A stretch of DNA of 64,000 nt from Taibaiella chishuiensis (GTDB taxonomy: Bacteria > Bacteroidota > Bacteroidia > Chitinophagales > Chitinophagaceae). The DNA lies in the NCBI RefSeq assembly GCF_003014535.1, contig NZ_PYGD01000014.1, forward strand, positions 1 through 64,000, in the 5' to 3' direction. The translations under genes were made by a program, and so were the position numbers. The notes beneath the pieces were generated by a model. It worked only from the letters and a program-made list of their open reading frames with translations. It had not been told where the DNA came from and did not search any database. How positions within the stretch are numbered: the stretch's first letter is position 1; each line of letters begins with the position of its first letter. Below are positions 33,550-43,335 of this stretch, piece by piece.

Positions 33550-34860
33550 ATGGACTTCAAAAATATAGATGATACATTAAAGCCGCTGCTGCAGGCGGTG
33601 GCCGCCCGGAATGTGAAACGCCCGATCGAACCCGGTAAAGATTATATACCGGTAACGGGTAAGATACTGGATGAAGACGATATCCTGTATGGTGTGGATG
33701 CCACGCTCGACGGCTGGCTGACTACCGGCCGCTATGCCGCAGAGTTTGAACGGAAGTTTGCGCGTTACTTCGGCAGCCGCTTCTCCCTGTTGGTCAACTC
33801 CGGCTCATCGGCTAACCTCGTTGCCTTTTATGCCCTTACCTCGCCCAAGCTGGGCGACCGCGCCCTGAAACCGGGCGATGAAGTGATTACCGTTGCTGCG
33901 GGTTTCCCGACAACCGTAAACCCGATGGTACAGTTTGGCTGTATCCCCGTATTTATCGACGTAGCTATACCGACCTATAACATCAAGGCCGAACAGATCG
34001 AAGCCGCAATCGGTCCCAGGACCAAAGCCATTATGCTGGCACATACGCTGGGCAATCCTTTTAACCTGGACATCGTTATGGCCGTGGCCAAAAAGTATAA
34101 GCTCTGGGTGATCGAGGATGACTGCGATTCGCTGGGAGCAACCTACCGCGACCAGAAGACAGGCACCTTCGGCGACCTGGCCACCGTATCTTTTTACCCG
34201 GCCCACCATATTACCATGGGCGAGGGCGGTTCGGTACTGATCAATAACGCATCGTTGAAAAAAATAGCGGAAAGCTTCAGGGACTGGGGCCGCGATTGCT
34301 GGTGCGAACCGGGCAAAGACAATACCTGCGGTAAACGGTTTGATCAATGCCTGGGCGAACTGCCCTGTGGTTATGATCATAAATACACCTATTCACATAT
34401 CGGGTTTAACCTGAAGGTGACCGATATGCAGGCCGCGATCGGGCTGAGCCAGCTGAACAAGGCCGATGCCTTTGTCAAAAAAAGAAGAACCAATTTCGAC
34501 TTGCTGTACCGCACCTTAAAACCTTTTGAAGAACATTTTATACTACCGGAAGCCACGCCACATAGCAATCCCAGCTGGTTTGGCTTTATGCTGACTGTAA
34601 GGCCGGGCAGTCCTATTGTGCGCAACGACCTGGTACGCTACCTCGAAGAACAGAAGGTAGGCACCCGCCTGTTGTTTGCCGGCAACCTGATTAAACAACC
34701 GGCGTACCTCAATATCGAAAAACGGATTGTAGGTTCGCTGGAGAACACGGATATGATCATGAACCATGCTTTCTGGCTGGGCGTATGGCCCGGTTTGAAC
34801 CAGGAGCATTACGATTATATCGCCTCGGTGATACGGGCGTATATCAACGGACTGCAATAA
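33550..34860 (+). CDS. rfbH: RfbH-type CDP-4-keto-6-deoxyglucose 3-dehydratase (E1)
   Basis: This 436-residue PMP/[2Fe-2S] enzyme makes 3,6-dideoxyhexoses of surface polysaccharide. The usual PLP-binding Lys of aminotransferases is His220 ([13 protein letters not shown]), the hallmark of E1. The cluster-binding pattern C-x57-C-x-C-x7-C is exact (Cys192, Cys250, Cys252, Cys260). Family motifs [20 protein letters not shown] and [15 protein letters not shown] are also seen. Length is usual. The genes for CDP-glucose synthesis (rfbF), 4,6-dehydratase (rfbG) and E3 reductase are not adjacent, so it stands alone here. A terminator follows. Confidence 0.93.
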   Translation: MDFKNIDDTLKPLLQAVAARNVKRPIEPGKDYIPVTGKILDEDDILYGVDATLDGWLTTGRYAAEFERKFARYFGSRFSLLVNSGSSANLVAFYALTSPKLGDRALKPGDEVITVAAGFPTTVNPMVQFGCIPVFIDVAIPTYNIKAEQIEAAIGPRTKAIMLAHTLGNPFNLDIVMAVAKKYKLWVIEDDCDSLGATYRDQKTGTFGDLATVSFYPAHHITMGEGGSVLINNASLKKIAESFRDWGRDCWCEPGKDNTCGKRFDQCLGELPCGYDHKYTYSHIGFNLKVTDMQAAIGLSQLNKADAFVKKRRTNFDLLYRTLKPFEEHFILPEATPHSNPSWFGFMLTVRPGSPIVRNDLVRYLEEQKVGTRLLFAGNLIKQPAYLNIEKRIVGSLENTDMIMNHAFWLGVWPGLNQEHYDYIASVIRAYINGLQ

Positions 34861-34880
34861 ATAACAGCAACTGTTTAAGC

Positions 34881-34917
34881 AGCCTGTTCCTCTGCATTAC
34901 AGCAAGAGGAACAGGCT
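34881..34917 (+). terminator. Terminator of rfbH
   Basis: A 13-bp stem (34881-34893 with 34905-34917) is followed by ATTTTTATG on the plus strand, 20 nt past the stop at 34860. Confidence 0.88.
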
Positions 34918-35013
34918 ATTTTTATGCGTGCAACCGGTCAATATCAAGGGTACAGATGCAGACAATAAACAATAAGCACTGCTCCGGCGCATGGAGGGCG
35001 TGCCGGTGGCCGC

Positions 35014-35280
35014 TTAGTTATAATTCAGTGGTAATTGCAACAGGCTTGAACGCTGGTCCAGGCCCGTGCGTTCGATGCGGTCCAGGTTCTTTACCGAGGA
35101 ATTGAGCAATTCCCGGCCCAGGCGTATAATCTCGGAAATAAAATCAATCTTATCTTCGATATCCGCGAACTGAACCAGTTGCGTACTAATTTTTGAGGCA
35201 AATTCTTTCTGATCCAGGTTGATATCCGTAAAGTGCCGGATCGAAAATTGTTGGGCGGCTGATGCAATCTTTTGTTTCAT
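35014..35280 (-). CDS. Small helical hypothetical protein
   Basis: This 88-residue cytosolic protein has no signal or membrane segment. It looks mainly helical (QKEFASKISTQLVQFADIED, ISEIIRLGRELLNSSVKNLD). It is not recognised. It is transcribed leftward and faces the rfbH gene. Confidence 0.55.
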   Translation of the reverse strand: MKQKIASAAQQFSIRHFTDINLDQKEFASKISTQLVQFADIEDKIDFISEIIRLGRELLNSSVKNLDRIERTGLDQRSSLLQLPLNYN

Positions 35281-35671
35281 ATAAACCGTTGTTAATAGCT
35301 ACAAATTCATTGATAAAGGCTAAGACAAAATAATTGTTAAAAACTTAAGATCAAATTTTATGCCAATTTATAAGCATTTCTAAGTCAAGAGGCCGGAACA
35401 CCTTTGTTTAGCACAATATATAAATTATTAAAATTTAAAGTTTTTAACACAAGAAATGCAAAAACCAGGTTTTTACCTGGTTTTTAGTGTATACCCAAAA
35501 GGTTAAAAAAAAGCCATACAAGCAGGATGAGTAGTATATCATTTTAGCAACTATAGCTGGCAAAAAACAGAAAATTATATTAGCTTTGAAAGACAGCCTG
35601 CCCGGAGCAGCTGGTAAAAGCAGGTAAAAACTCGGTTTCCCTGCAATTTTTTCAACAGCGTCAAAGAAAGA
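35281..35671. other. AT-rich intergenic region with hairpin
   Basis: No protein gene was recognised. It separates two diverging genes and contains a terminator-like hairpin at 35461-35484 facing the hydrolase gene. Confidence 0.4.
35461..35484 (+). terminator. Orphan terminator-like hairpin upstream of the hydrolase gene
   Basis: A 10-bp stem with a TTTT loop (35461-35470 with 35475-35484) runs into a T tract. It lies 190 nt upstream of the hydrolase gene, where no upstream plus-strand gene ends. It could end a small RNA or act as attenuator. Confidence 0.5.
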
Positions 35672-36526
35672 ATGCCTTATACAGATCACTTCATTACTAC
35701 CAATAGGATTAACCTGCATTTCATAGAGTACAATCCCCAAAAAAACAAACCTGTCCTGATCCTGATGCATGGTCTTACGGCCAATGCACATGCTTTCGAC
35801 GGTTTGATATCGCGCGGACTGGCACAACATTTCAGGGTTATTTCGCCCGACCTGCGCGGTAGGGGGCATAGCGAAAAACCCGTGTTCAAATACGGGTTAA
35901 AACATCATGCCAAAGATATTATCGGTATGATGGACCAATTGGGTATTGAAAAAGCTTTTATCGGCGGCCATTCGTTCGGGGGCCTGCTCAGCGTATATCT
36001 CGCCAATCATTTTCCCGACCGTATCGAAAAGCTGGTCATCCTGGATGCCGCAGCAGAGATGAATGCCAAGGTGCCGGAAATGCTGATGCCGATCTTAAAA
36101 AGGCTCGACCGTATCTTCCCCTCGTTTGAACATTATATCGACTACGCCAAAGCCGCCCCGCAGAATAACTTCTGGGAAGAGGAAATGAAAACCTATTACC
36201 GCGCCGATGTAAGAACCCTGCCCGATGGCAGCGTACGCTCCTACTCCAGCCTGGATAAAATGATAAAAGTGGCCATAGGCGTGGCCAACCAGCCCTGGCG
36301 TTCATTATTCAGCGATGTACGCCAGCCGGCACTGCTGATCAACGGCCCGGATATCTACAATATGGGCGAGCCCATACTACCCGACTTTAAAGCCCGGGAA
36401 AGCGCATCCCTGTTGCCCGACGGCCATTATGTACGGGTAGATGGCAACCACCAGACGATGTTGTACGGCGATGGCGCCACGCAGATCGTCGACGCCATCC
36501 TGCGGTTTGCAGGCAACGAACGTTAA
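35672..36526 (+). CDS. Alpha/beta hydrolase
   Basis: This is a 284-residue cytosolic alpha/beta-hydrolase-fold enzyme. The oxyanion region is LILMHGLTANAHAFDGL. The nucleophile elbow is GGHSFGGLLSVYLANHFP (Ser in GHSFGG), after PDLRGRGHSEKP. The catalytic His is in VDGNHQTMLYGDG near the C-terminus, and the acid is probably in ALLINGPDIYNM. The substrate is unknown. It converges on the DUF1543 gene 10 bp away. Confidence 0.9.
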   Translation: MPYTDHFITTNRINLHFIEYNPQKNKPVLILMHGLTANAHAFDGLISRGLAQHFRVISPDLRGRGHSEKPVFKYGLKHHAKDIIGMMDQLGIEKAFIGGHSFGGLLSVYLANHFPDRIEKLVILDAAAEMNAKVPEMLMPILKRLDRIFPSFEHYIDYAKAAPQNNFWEEEMKTYYRADVRTLPDGSVRSYSSLDKMIKVAIGVANQPWRSLFSDVRQPALLINGPDIYNMGEPILPDFKARESASLLPDGHYVRVDGNHQTMLYGDGATQIVDAILRFAGNER

Positions 36527-36536
36527 GCGTTACGGC

Positions 36537-37112
36537 CTATAATTTATCGAGTTTAAAATAACCGATATGCAGCGGATCGGGCGCCAGGCCGGCTTCCGGC
36601 TCGTCGCCGATCAACAGCGCAAAACGGTGTTTATAAAAAGGATCGATGATATCTTTTACGGGATAAATGTCGTCCACATCAACGCCATACTTATCGTCGA
36701 TATGCGAAACGGCCCCTTCGAAGCCGCAATGCTTGTAGAAGGCCGTCTTTTTGGCTGCGCTGATGGCCGCAGAGGGTTCCGGCGCCACGTTCAGCATTTT
36801 ATAATGCAGTTCTTCAAACTCGCCTTCCCGGTAACCACCCAGGTTTAAGAAAAACAAGTGATTGCCCTGTTGCCTGTTGGCTGCAGTAATGCCGCCGGCA
36901 GGCACCACCGATACCGGGTAGCCATCCACATTGGTTACAGCACGCCAGGCATCGACATGTAAAGCGCCTTTGGCTTCGGGCCAGAAGGCTACGATATCCG
37001 GCACCAGCTCCTGCATACTACCGGCAATACCGAAAAAAACATCATGCTGTTCGGTAAAACGCCCGGGCGGCTTACAGCCCACGATCACCATAAATAACCT
37101 GTACCCTTCCAT
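36537..37112 (-). CDS. DUF1543 protein
   Basis: This 191-residue protein has two similar halves: LFMVIVGCKPPGRFTEQHDV then FFGIAGSMQELVPDI, and later LFFLNLGGYREGEFEELHYK. This is the pattern of the DUF1543 family of unknown function. The frame is open from a TTG at 37136, but the ATG at 37112 (MEGYRLFMV) is the natural start. It has no signal peptide. Confidence 0.8.
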   Translation of the reverse strand: MEGYRLFMVIVGCKPPGRFTEQHDVFFGIAGSMQELVPDIVAFWPEAKGALHVDAWRAVTNVDGYPVSVVPAGGITAANRQQGNHLFFLNLGGYREGEFEELHYKMLNVAPEPSAAISAAKKTAFYKHCGFEGAVSHIDDKYGVDVDDIYPVKDIIDPFYKHRFALLIGDEPEAGLAPDPLHIGYFKLDKL

Positions 37113-37154
37113 AAGCGGATATTGTGTTTGCGACAAAAATAAGCATATAAAGCT

Positions 37155-39581
37155 TTAGCCTTCATTATTGCTATCGAAGCGGCTATTGCGCTCCTGGCCT
37201 GCCTTTTGATTAAAGCGATAGCTAAAGCTCAGCTGGAAGGAACGAGGACGCCATTGCATCTCTGTTTGGGCAAAGAGTTCGGGCGTATCGGTTACGTTGC
37301 GCCACTTGCGGGTATTGAATACGTCGCGGACGTTGAAAGTAACCGTGGCATTGCCTTTCAGCAACTCTTTCGAAACAGCCATATCGAGGTAATAGGTAGC
37401 CAGGCTCCGGCCCTGGGCGGTGGCCTGTGCGCCGCGGTAATTAAAGGAGGCCTGCGCCCTGATACCACCCGGCAAAGTAGCGTTAAGCGCGCTCCGGTCG
37501 GTCCAGGCAAAGGAACTGCGCTCGAGGTCGCGGCCCTGGAAGGTGCCGGAAACGGAAGAGCGGAACAGGTTGAGCCCGGTAGTGAATTTTAACCAGGACA
37601 ATAACTGGTAGTTGAAGTTAAATTCGAAACCATAGTACTGTTCGGAAGCCAGGTTGCGGGCTATGTTCTGCACCAGGCCATTGGCGTCGACCGTGCTCAG
37701 GAACTGGATCACATCGCTGGTATTACGGTAATACACGCTGGACAACAAAGACCCGGCTTCCCAGTTCTGCATCAGTCCCAGTTCGAAAGAATGGGTAAAC
37801 TCGGGGTTCAGATCGGGATTGCCCAATCGCATTTCGCGGTTATCGCCAAACTTGGTAAAGGGCAGCAGGTCCCATTGGTCGGGACGGTTTACCCGGCGGC
37901 TATAGCTGAGCTGCAGCGTATTCCGTTCCATCAGTTTATAGGACAGCGACAGACTCGGGAAGAGGTTAAAGTATCGCTTGTTATTCTTCGAATCGATAGA
38001 ACGCTGTTTGATCGTAACATCCGACAGTTCGCCCCGGAGTCCCAATTGGGCCGACAGGCGGCCAAAGGTATTGCCTGCCATCAGGTAAGCCGCATGCACA
38101 TACTCGTCGTAATGATAGAGGTCGTTGTACCGGGGTGGATATATGGCGCCGTTGTTCGTCAGTTCGGCAAAACCAAATTCGTTGGAGATCTGCCTGATGG
38201 CCGAACGCAGCCCGGCTTCCACCCTGCCCTCTTTACCAAAGGGCTGTACAAAGTCGGTCTGGAAAAGCCAGTTGCGTTCCGTGCTGGCTACCGACGAACG
38301 TTCGAGGTCTGTATTCGCAGAGTAGGTGCTGGTTTCGGTATAGGCCGAGCGTTCGATATCCTGGTCGTTGGACCATTTCATATCCACCGTCCATAATTTA
38401 TCCTTGCGGGTAAAGGTGCGTTTGTAGGATAAGGAAGCTTCGTAGTAGTCCTCGATCTCCTTCTGGTCTTCCAGCCGCAGCGAGTAACCGATCATTTCGT
38501 CGGCCTTGGTGAGGTCGTTGTACTTGCGCCAGTAAAAGTTATTGCCCAGCCCCGATTTAGCGAAGGCCGATAGAGAAAGCGTATTGTAGGCATTGATGGT
38601 ATAGTCCAGGCCGATCATACCGTTGTTGCCAAACTTCTTGCGTTCGTGCGTATATTCCTGTTCGTAGGTAAATGCCGTATCTGCGCCGTTATAGCGCTGG
38701 TAGGTATGGCTCTTACCCGGTTGGTCACGCTGGCTGATCGCGTAGTTGCCATACAGGTTTACTTTACCTTTACGGTAGTTGAGGTTAAAGCCGCCGCCAA
38801 ACTGCCTGTTGTAGCCTATATTACCATTTACAGCGCCATTCCAGCCGCCTTTATGATCTTTCTTCAGGATGATATTAATGATACCGGCTTGTCCCTGGGC
38901 ATCGTAGCGGGCCGAGGCATTGGTAATCACCTCGATCTTGTCGATCATACTGGCCTGCAGCTGTTGCAGGGCATCGGCCGAATTGGCCAGGCCCGAATAC
39001 TTGCCATCCACCAGGATCCTTACATTGGCATTGCCCCGCAGGCTGATATTGCCTTCGCCATCGACGGTTACCGCCGGAATGTTTTCGAGCACTTCGGTGG
39101 CATTGGCGCCCGAAGCGTTGAGGCTGGAGGCCACATTGAACACGCGTTTATCCAGCTTCAGCTCCATCTGCTCCTTATCACTTTTGATCTGTACTTCTTC
39201 CAGCTGGTGGCTGCTTTCCTTCATCACTACTGTGCCCAGCTGTACCTGCTTTTGTGCAGCAACCGGTACAACTTTGTTTTCAAAACCGATCATATTGATG
39301 CGCAGGAAATATTTACCCGTGGGTACATCGAGCATAAAGTCGCCTTCATCGCCGGCGCTTACGCCTTCCACATAACCGGAATCGGCCTGGCGGAACACGC
39401 CTACGGTGGCAAAGGAAACAGGATTTTGTTTGCTGTCTGTTACCGTTCCGCGGATCTGCATATTGGCTTTGGCCTGGCCATATACCGGCGAAAACGGTAG
39501 CCCGGCCAGCAGCAATAAAGAAAACAGGAATACAGTAAAAGCGCGTAAAAAGAGGTGCACAGGGATGCTCAGGGTTTTCAT
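37155..39581 (-). CDS. Outer-membrane beta-barrel protein, TonB-dependent-receptor type
   Basis: This is an 808-residue outer-membrane protein. After a signal peptide (ends PVYGQAKA) comes a carboxypeptidase-regulatory-like domain (residues about 42-120, MQIRGTVTDSKQNPVSFATV). It is followed by a plug-like region (LDKRVFNVASSLNASGANAT, EVLENIPAVTVDGEGNISLR) and a large C-terminal barrel of the OMP_b-brl_3 type. No SusD partner lies next to it, so a general or peptide/iron substrate cannot be chosen. A TACCTTTG box ends 4 nt before the ATG. Confidence 0.9.
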   Translation of the reverse strand: MKTLSIPVHLFLRAFTVFLFSLLLLAGLPFSPVYGQAKANMQIRGTVTDSKQNPVSFATVGVFRQADSGYVEGVSAGDEGDFMLDVPTGKYFLRINMIGFENKVVPVAAQKQVQLGTVVMKESSHQLEEVQIKSDKEQMELKLDKRVFNVASSLNASGANATEVLENIPAVTVDGEGNISLRGNANVRILVDGKYSGLANSADALQQLQASMIDKIEVITNASARYDAQGQAGIINIILKKDHKGGWNGAVNGNIGYNRQFGGGFNLNYRKGKVNLYGNYAISQRDQPGKSHTYQRYNGADTAFTYEQEYTHERKKFGNNGMIGLDYTINAYNTLSLSAFAKSGLGNNFYWRKYNDLTKADEMIGYSLRLEDQKEIEDYYEASLSYKRTFTRKDKLWTVDMKWSNDQDIERSAYTETSTYSANTDLERSSVASTERNWLFQTDFVQPFGKEGRVEAGLRSAIRQISNEFGFAELTNNGAIYPPRYNDLYHYDEYVHAAYLMAGNTFGRLSAQLGLRGELSDVTIKQRSIDSKNNKRYFNLFPSLSLSYKLMERNTLQLSYSRRVNRPDQWDLLPFTKFGDNREMRLGNPDLNPEFTHSFELGLMQNWEAGSLLSSVYYRNTSDVIQFLSTVDANGLVQNIARNLASEQYYGFEFNFNYQLLSWLKFTTGLNLFRSSVSGTFQGRDLERSSFAWTDRSALNATLPGGIRAQASFNYRGAQATAQGRSLATYYLDMAVSKELLKGNATVTFNVRDVFNTRKWRNVTDTPELFAQTEMQWRPRSFQLSFSYRFNQKAGQERNSRFDSNNEG

Positions 39582-39585
39582 CGCG

Positions 39586-39593
39586 CAAAGGTA
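39586..39593 (-). promoter_or_regulatory. -7 promoter box, leaderless layout
   Basis: TACCTTTG on the minus strand, then 4 nt, then the ATG at 39581. The mRNA should begin at or beside the start codon. Confidence 0.5.
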
Positions 39594-39681
39594 GTCCTTG
39601 CCTGCTGACCAGAAAAACAGATAACAATTAATAAATAAACCCGGTCATTTTTTTACCCCCGGCTGACAATATCGTTGCGGC

Positions 39682-40593
39682 CTACAACACATATTCGTCG
39701 TTGACCGGCGTTACCGGCGGCGGTATATTCTGCTCGTGCAACATCTGCAACAGGTTGATCTCGATGGTGCGCGTAATCTGGTTGAGCGGGATGGCTGCCG
39801 AGTTGCTGCTGAAGGGATTAAGCAGGCTCATGCCATTGATCTGCGTGGATATGAATACAAAACCGATGAGCCAGCTCATAAAGATAGACCAGATACCCAT
39901 ATACTGGCTGGTGACCAGGGCGATAGATACGACGAACAACCAAATAAATATTTTGGTGAAATAATTGTACGTCGTCGGGAATACGGTGTTCTTAATGCGT
40001 TCGGACATGCCCATTTCGTCGGTGAATTTAACCAGCAGGGCATCGAGCTGCATAAACCGGAAGCCGTCGATATAACCTTTGCGGTGCAATACATCGAGAT
40101 CGTGCGCCTGGATCTGCAGGATCGCATTGTGTACATTGGCATGCAGCTTTACCTCGGCCAGTTCCTCTTCATTGAGGTAGTTCTTGTACATATAGTCGTC
40201 GGCCGCCCTCAGCGCGCCTTTGAGCGCATACAGGAAACCGATATGCCGGGTGATCATGCGGCTTTGAATGGCCAGTTTCTCATGTTCCTGTATATCGCCC
40301 AGCTGTACATAATTAATAATACTCCTGGCCCAGGAGCGCGAATCGTTGACCAGCATGCCCCATATTTTACGGGCTTCCCACCAGCGGTCGTAGGCCTGGT
40401 TATTGTTGAACCCGATAAAGAAAGCAATGGCCGTACCCAATACGGTGGGGATAATGGCCGGGATCTCGAATTTGTGCTGGATCAGGAAGGCATGCACCAG
40501 GTACGCCCCCGTACTGCTCAGGATCATGATGATATCGACCTGCCAGGTATCCTTCCAGATACGGCTCAGGCGTATATTAGGCGCTATGTGCAT
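39682..40593 (-). CDS. Bestrophin-family anion channel (copy 1)
   Basis: This 303-residue membrane protein is of the bestrophin/UPF0187 family, chloride or other anion channels. Diagnostic motifs are FFIGFNNNQAYDRWWEARKI, WGMLVNDSRSWARS, and a pair of membrane helices near residues 215-255. A close family member lies at 42379-43296. Between them is an amino-acid permease; all three point left and may be functionally linked. Confidence 0.9.
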   Translation of the reverse strand: MHIAPNIRLSRIWKDTWQVDIIMILSSTGAYLVHAFLIQHKFEIPAIIPTVLGTAIAFFIGFNNNQAYDRWWEARKIWGMLVNDSRSWARSIINYVQLGDIQEHEKLAIQSRMITRHIGFLYALKGALRAADDYMYKNYLNEEELAEVKLHANVHNAILQIQAHDLDVLHRKGYIDGFRFMQLDALLVKFTDEMGMSERIKNTVFPTTYNYFTKIFIWLFVVSIALVTSQYMGIWSIFMSWLIGFVFISTQINGMSLLNPFSSNSAAIPLNQITRTIEINLLQMLHEQNIPPPVTPVNDEYVL

Positions 40594-40634
40594 AAGCTTG
40601 TATTTACGGTTTTAAAAAACGAAAAAAAGCACGA

Positions 40635-42134
40635 TCAAACCTCCGCGTCCGGCGCCGGCTGCTTTTTACGCAGCAGGTAATAGATGGGAATACCGACAAG
40701 CACGATAATGAGGCCCGGCCAGGTAAACTGGGGTTTAAACCAGATCAGCAACAGGCAAAAGCTAAGGCCCATGATGATATACAAAGCCGGCAGCAAAGGA
40801 TAACCGAAAGCCTTATAAGGCCGTTCTGCATTGGGCATGCGGCGGCGCAGGATAAAGATACCGCCGATGGTAAGCATATAAAAGATAACCACCACGAAGG
40901 AGATCATATCCAGCAGGTCGCCGTACTTACCGCTAAGACAAAGAATGGCAGCTACCACGCATTGCGCCCAGAGCGCCCACTGCGGTACGCCAAAGCGATT
41001 GAGCTTGCCCGCAGATTTGAAGAACAGGCCATCCTGGGCCATGGTATAATATACCCGCGCCCCGGCCAGGATCAGGCCATTGTTACAACCGAAGGTTGAG
41101 ACCATGATCATGATCGCGATCACCTTGGTGCCCATATCGCCGAAGATCTGTGTAGAGGCGGCAACGGCCACACGATCCTTTTCGGCATGCGCGATCTGGT
41201 CCATCGGCAATACGGCAAGGTACACCAGGTTGGCCGACACATAAATAAAGGTAACGATAAGGGTGCCCAGGAACAGGCTCAGGCCTATATTACGCTGCGG
41301 GTTCTTCATTTCTCCGGCAATAAAGGTCACATTGTTCCAGGCATCGCTGCTGAATACGGAACCCACCATGGCCGCCGCAATACCGCCCAGGAATACCGTA
41401 CCGGAAATAGCGGTAACGTTAAAACCTTTGTCGGGTACACAATTATCGATCAGTGCGGTCTTGGTGGCTGTCCAGGCGCCGGCCCAGTTGGCATGCCATA
41501 CTTCGGGACGGAACATAACAAAACCGGCAATGATCAAACCGAAAAGGGAAAGTAATTTGGTAGAGGTAAACACCTTCTGGATGAGCTTACCTCCCTTGAG
41601 TCCTTTGGTATTGGAATAGGTAAGTAAGATGATGATACCGATAGCCACCACCTGTGCCACACTTACCGTAAAATAGGTAGGTTGGTTGCAGGCGTCGGTG
41701 CCGGTCGGGATGCGCAGTATCTTATTGTCTTCGCTGAGCGAGGGTAACAGGTAAGCGGCAAATTTGGCAAAGGCCACGCCCACGGCGGCTATGGTTCCCG
41801 TTTGTATCACGGCAAAAAAGCTCCAGCCATAGAGGAAGGCGATCAGTTTATTATAGGATTCTTTGAGGTAAACGTATTGTCCGCCGGCTTTGGGAAACAT
41901 ACCGCTCAATTCGCCGTAACTGATAGCGGCCGTCATGGTCATAAGGCCGGTAAGCAGCCATACGGCGATGAGCCAGCCTGCCCCGCCCACGTTGCGGGTA
42001 ATGTCGGCGCTTACAATAAAAATGCCGGACCCGATCATCGAGCCGGCAACCAGCAATACCCCATCGGTAAGACTGAGTGAACGATTAAAATGCCCCTCGG
42101 TAGCGGGACGGGAAGAAGCGTGCGGATCGGCCAT
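40635..42134 (-). CDS. APC-family amino-acid permease
   Basis: This 499-residue transporter has about 12 membrane helices. The first helix has the family motif VLLVAGSMIGSGIFIVSADI; others include GGQYVYLKESYNKLIAFLYG and the late IFILRRRMPNAERPYKAFGY. It resembles the LAT/SteT-like branch of amino-acid/polyamine/organocation exchangers. The substrate is unknown. It starts 244 bp after the end of the second bestrophin gene. Confidence 0.92.
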   Translation of the reverse strand: MADPHASSRPATEGHFNRSLSLTDGVLLVAGSMIGSGIFIVSADITRNVGGAGWLIAVWLLTGLMTMTAAISYGELSGMFPKAGGQYVYLKESYNKLIAFLYGWSFFAVIQTGTIAAVGVAFAKFAAYLLPSLSEDNKILRIPTGTDACNQPTYFTVSVAQVVAIGIIILLTYSNTKGLKGGKLIQKVFTSTKLLSLFGLIIAGFVMFRPEVWHANWAGAWTATKTALIDNCVPDKGFNVTAISGTVFLGGIAAAMVGSVFSSDAWNNVTFIAGEMKNPQRNIGLSLFLGTLIVTFIYVSANLVYLAVLPMDQIAHAEKDRVAVAASTQIFGDMGTKVIAIMIMVSTFGCNNGLILAGARVYYTMAQDGLFFKSAGKLNRFGVPQWALWAQCVVAAILCLSGKYGDLLDMISFVVVIFYMLTIGGIFILRRRMPNAERPYKAFGYPLLPALYIIMGLSFCLLLIWFKPQFTWPGLIIVLVGIPIYYLLRKKQPAPDAEV

Positions 42135-42275
42135 GTATGATTATTTACTGGGGCTAAATATCTGAAAAAAAACTGATTTTGTTCCTATCGTATGTAACCG
42201 GGATTCGCTATTATTTTATTAAAATACCGGGCTGGATGGTAGAGGCCCTGCCGGAACCGCAAACAACATAAAAAA

Positions 42276-42303
42276 ATGCCGGCCCGCTTGCGCGAACCGG
42301 CAT
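42276..42303 (-). terminator. Terminator of the second bestrophin gene
   Basis: A 7-bp outer stem (42276-42282 with 42297-42303) with a GC-rich inner hairpin in the loop is followed on the minus strand by a T run. It lies 75 nt past the stop at 42379. Confidence 0.7.
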
Positions 42304-42378
42304 ACAACCATCCCTGAAACAAAACTTGAATTTTTTCTTTAACGTCGTTTATCCTGCTATCGGACCCTGCAATATTTC

Positions 42379-43296
42379 CTAGAGTACATAAAATTTTTCT
42401 ACCCGGCTATCTGTATCGAGGCTATGGCTTAAATGGTGCTCCCTGATTACCTGTTTCAGGTCGCGCTCGATCGTCTGTGCGATCGAAGTAACAGGCGTAT
42501 CGGTCGGTTTATTTTCAAAAGGATCCTGCATATGCACCGACATCTTTTCGATCAGCCAGAAAGCAGAAGCGATAACGGTTACCAGCGGGATCATTACCCA
42601 ACCGAAAAACTCGATAAGCGCGAAAGGCAACAGCATAATGAACAGGTTCATGGCCAGGTGCAGGTACAACCCATAAGTAGAGGGGAATACGGTCTTCTTG
42701 ATCCTTTCACATTTACCCATATGATCCGAAAAGCGGGTCAGGGTCTTATCCAGTTCCACATGTTGGTAAGTATTGATCCAGCCGTTGTCCAACGCGAATT
42801 TCAGATCGCGGGCATGCAGCTCCAGCAGGGCCATAGGCGTATTGCTGAACCGTTCGATAAATTCGAGATCATCGGCCGACAACCATTTATGCAGTTTCTT
42901 TTCGGTACCGCGGTCGCGCAGCGCCCGTCCGAGGCTATGTGCCCAGGCGATCTGCCGGTTAACCAGGCGCGCTTCCATCTCGGCTTTCTCATCGCTCTCG
43001 TAGGCATTGTCTATAAACGATACCACCTGGCGGGCAAAAGTGCGCGAATCGTTTACGATACCGCCCCAAACGATGCGGGCTTCCCACCAGCGGTCGTAGG
43101 CCTGGTTGGCCCTGAAGGCCAGCAGCAGCGAGATTACCGTAACCAGCAACATCGGCACAGATAAAGGTATGGCCAGTTTCAGGTTAAAGAAATGCTGTAT
43201 CAGCGCTATCATCGTCACATACAGGGTGATCAGGATCACCTCTTTCCGTATCTTCCCAAAGACGTATTTAAAGGGAATATTTTCTTTCAACAACAT
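42379..43296 (-). CDS. Bestrophin-family anion channel (copy 2)
   Basis: This 305-residue bestrophin-family membrane protein shows RANQAYDRWWEARIVWGGIV and NDSRTFARQVVSF, as in copy 1 but with a diverged C-terminus (FENKPTDTPVTSIAQTIERD). The two copies differ clearly outside the motifs, so this is an old duplication or two separate lineages. It is followed by its own terminator. The universal-stress-like gene lies 40 bp upstream in the same direction. Confidence 0.9.
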   Translation of the reverse strand: MLLKENIPFKYVFGKIRKEVILITLYVTMIALIQHFFNLKLAIPLSVPMLLVTVISLLLAFRANQAYDRWWEARIVWGGIVNDSRTFARQVVSFIDNAYESDEKAEMEARLVNRQIAWAHSLGRALRDRGTEKKLHKWLSADDLEFIERFSNTPMALLELHARDLKFALDNGWINTYQHVELDKTLTRFSDHMGKCERIKKTVFPSTYGLYLHLAMNLFIMLLPFALIEFFGWVMIPLVTVIASAFWLIEKMSVHMQDPFENKPTDTPVTSIAQTIERDLKQVIREHHLSHSLDTDSRVEKFYVL

Positions 43297-43335
43297 AACT
43301 TCTTATTTTAAGGGATAATGGAAACACCGCCTTAG

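Noticed and set aside
35444-35869. 141-residue minus-strand frame over the start of the alpha/beta hydrolase
   Set aside because: It overlaps the hydrolase N-terminus and shows no family pattern.
39736-40680. 314-residue open frame antisense to bestrophin copy 1
   Set aside because: It is covered by a clear bestrophin on the other strand.
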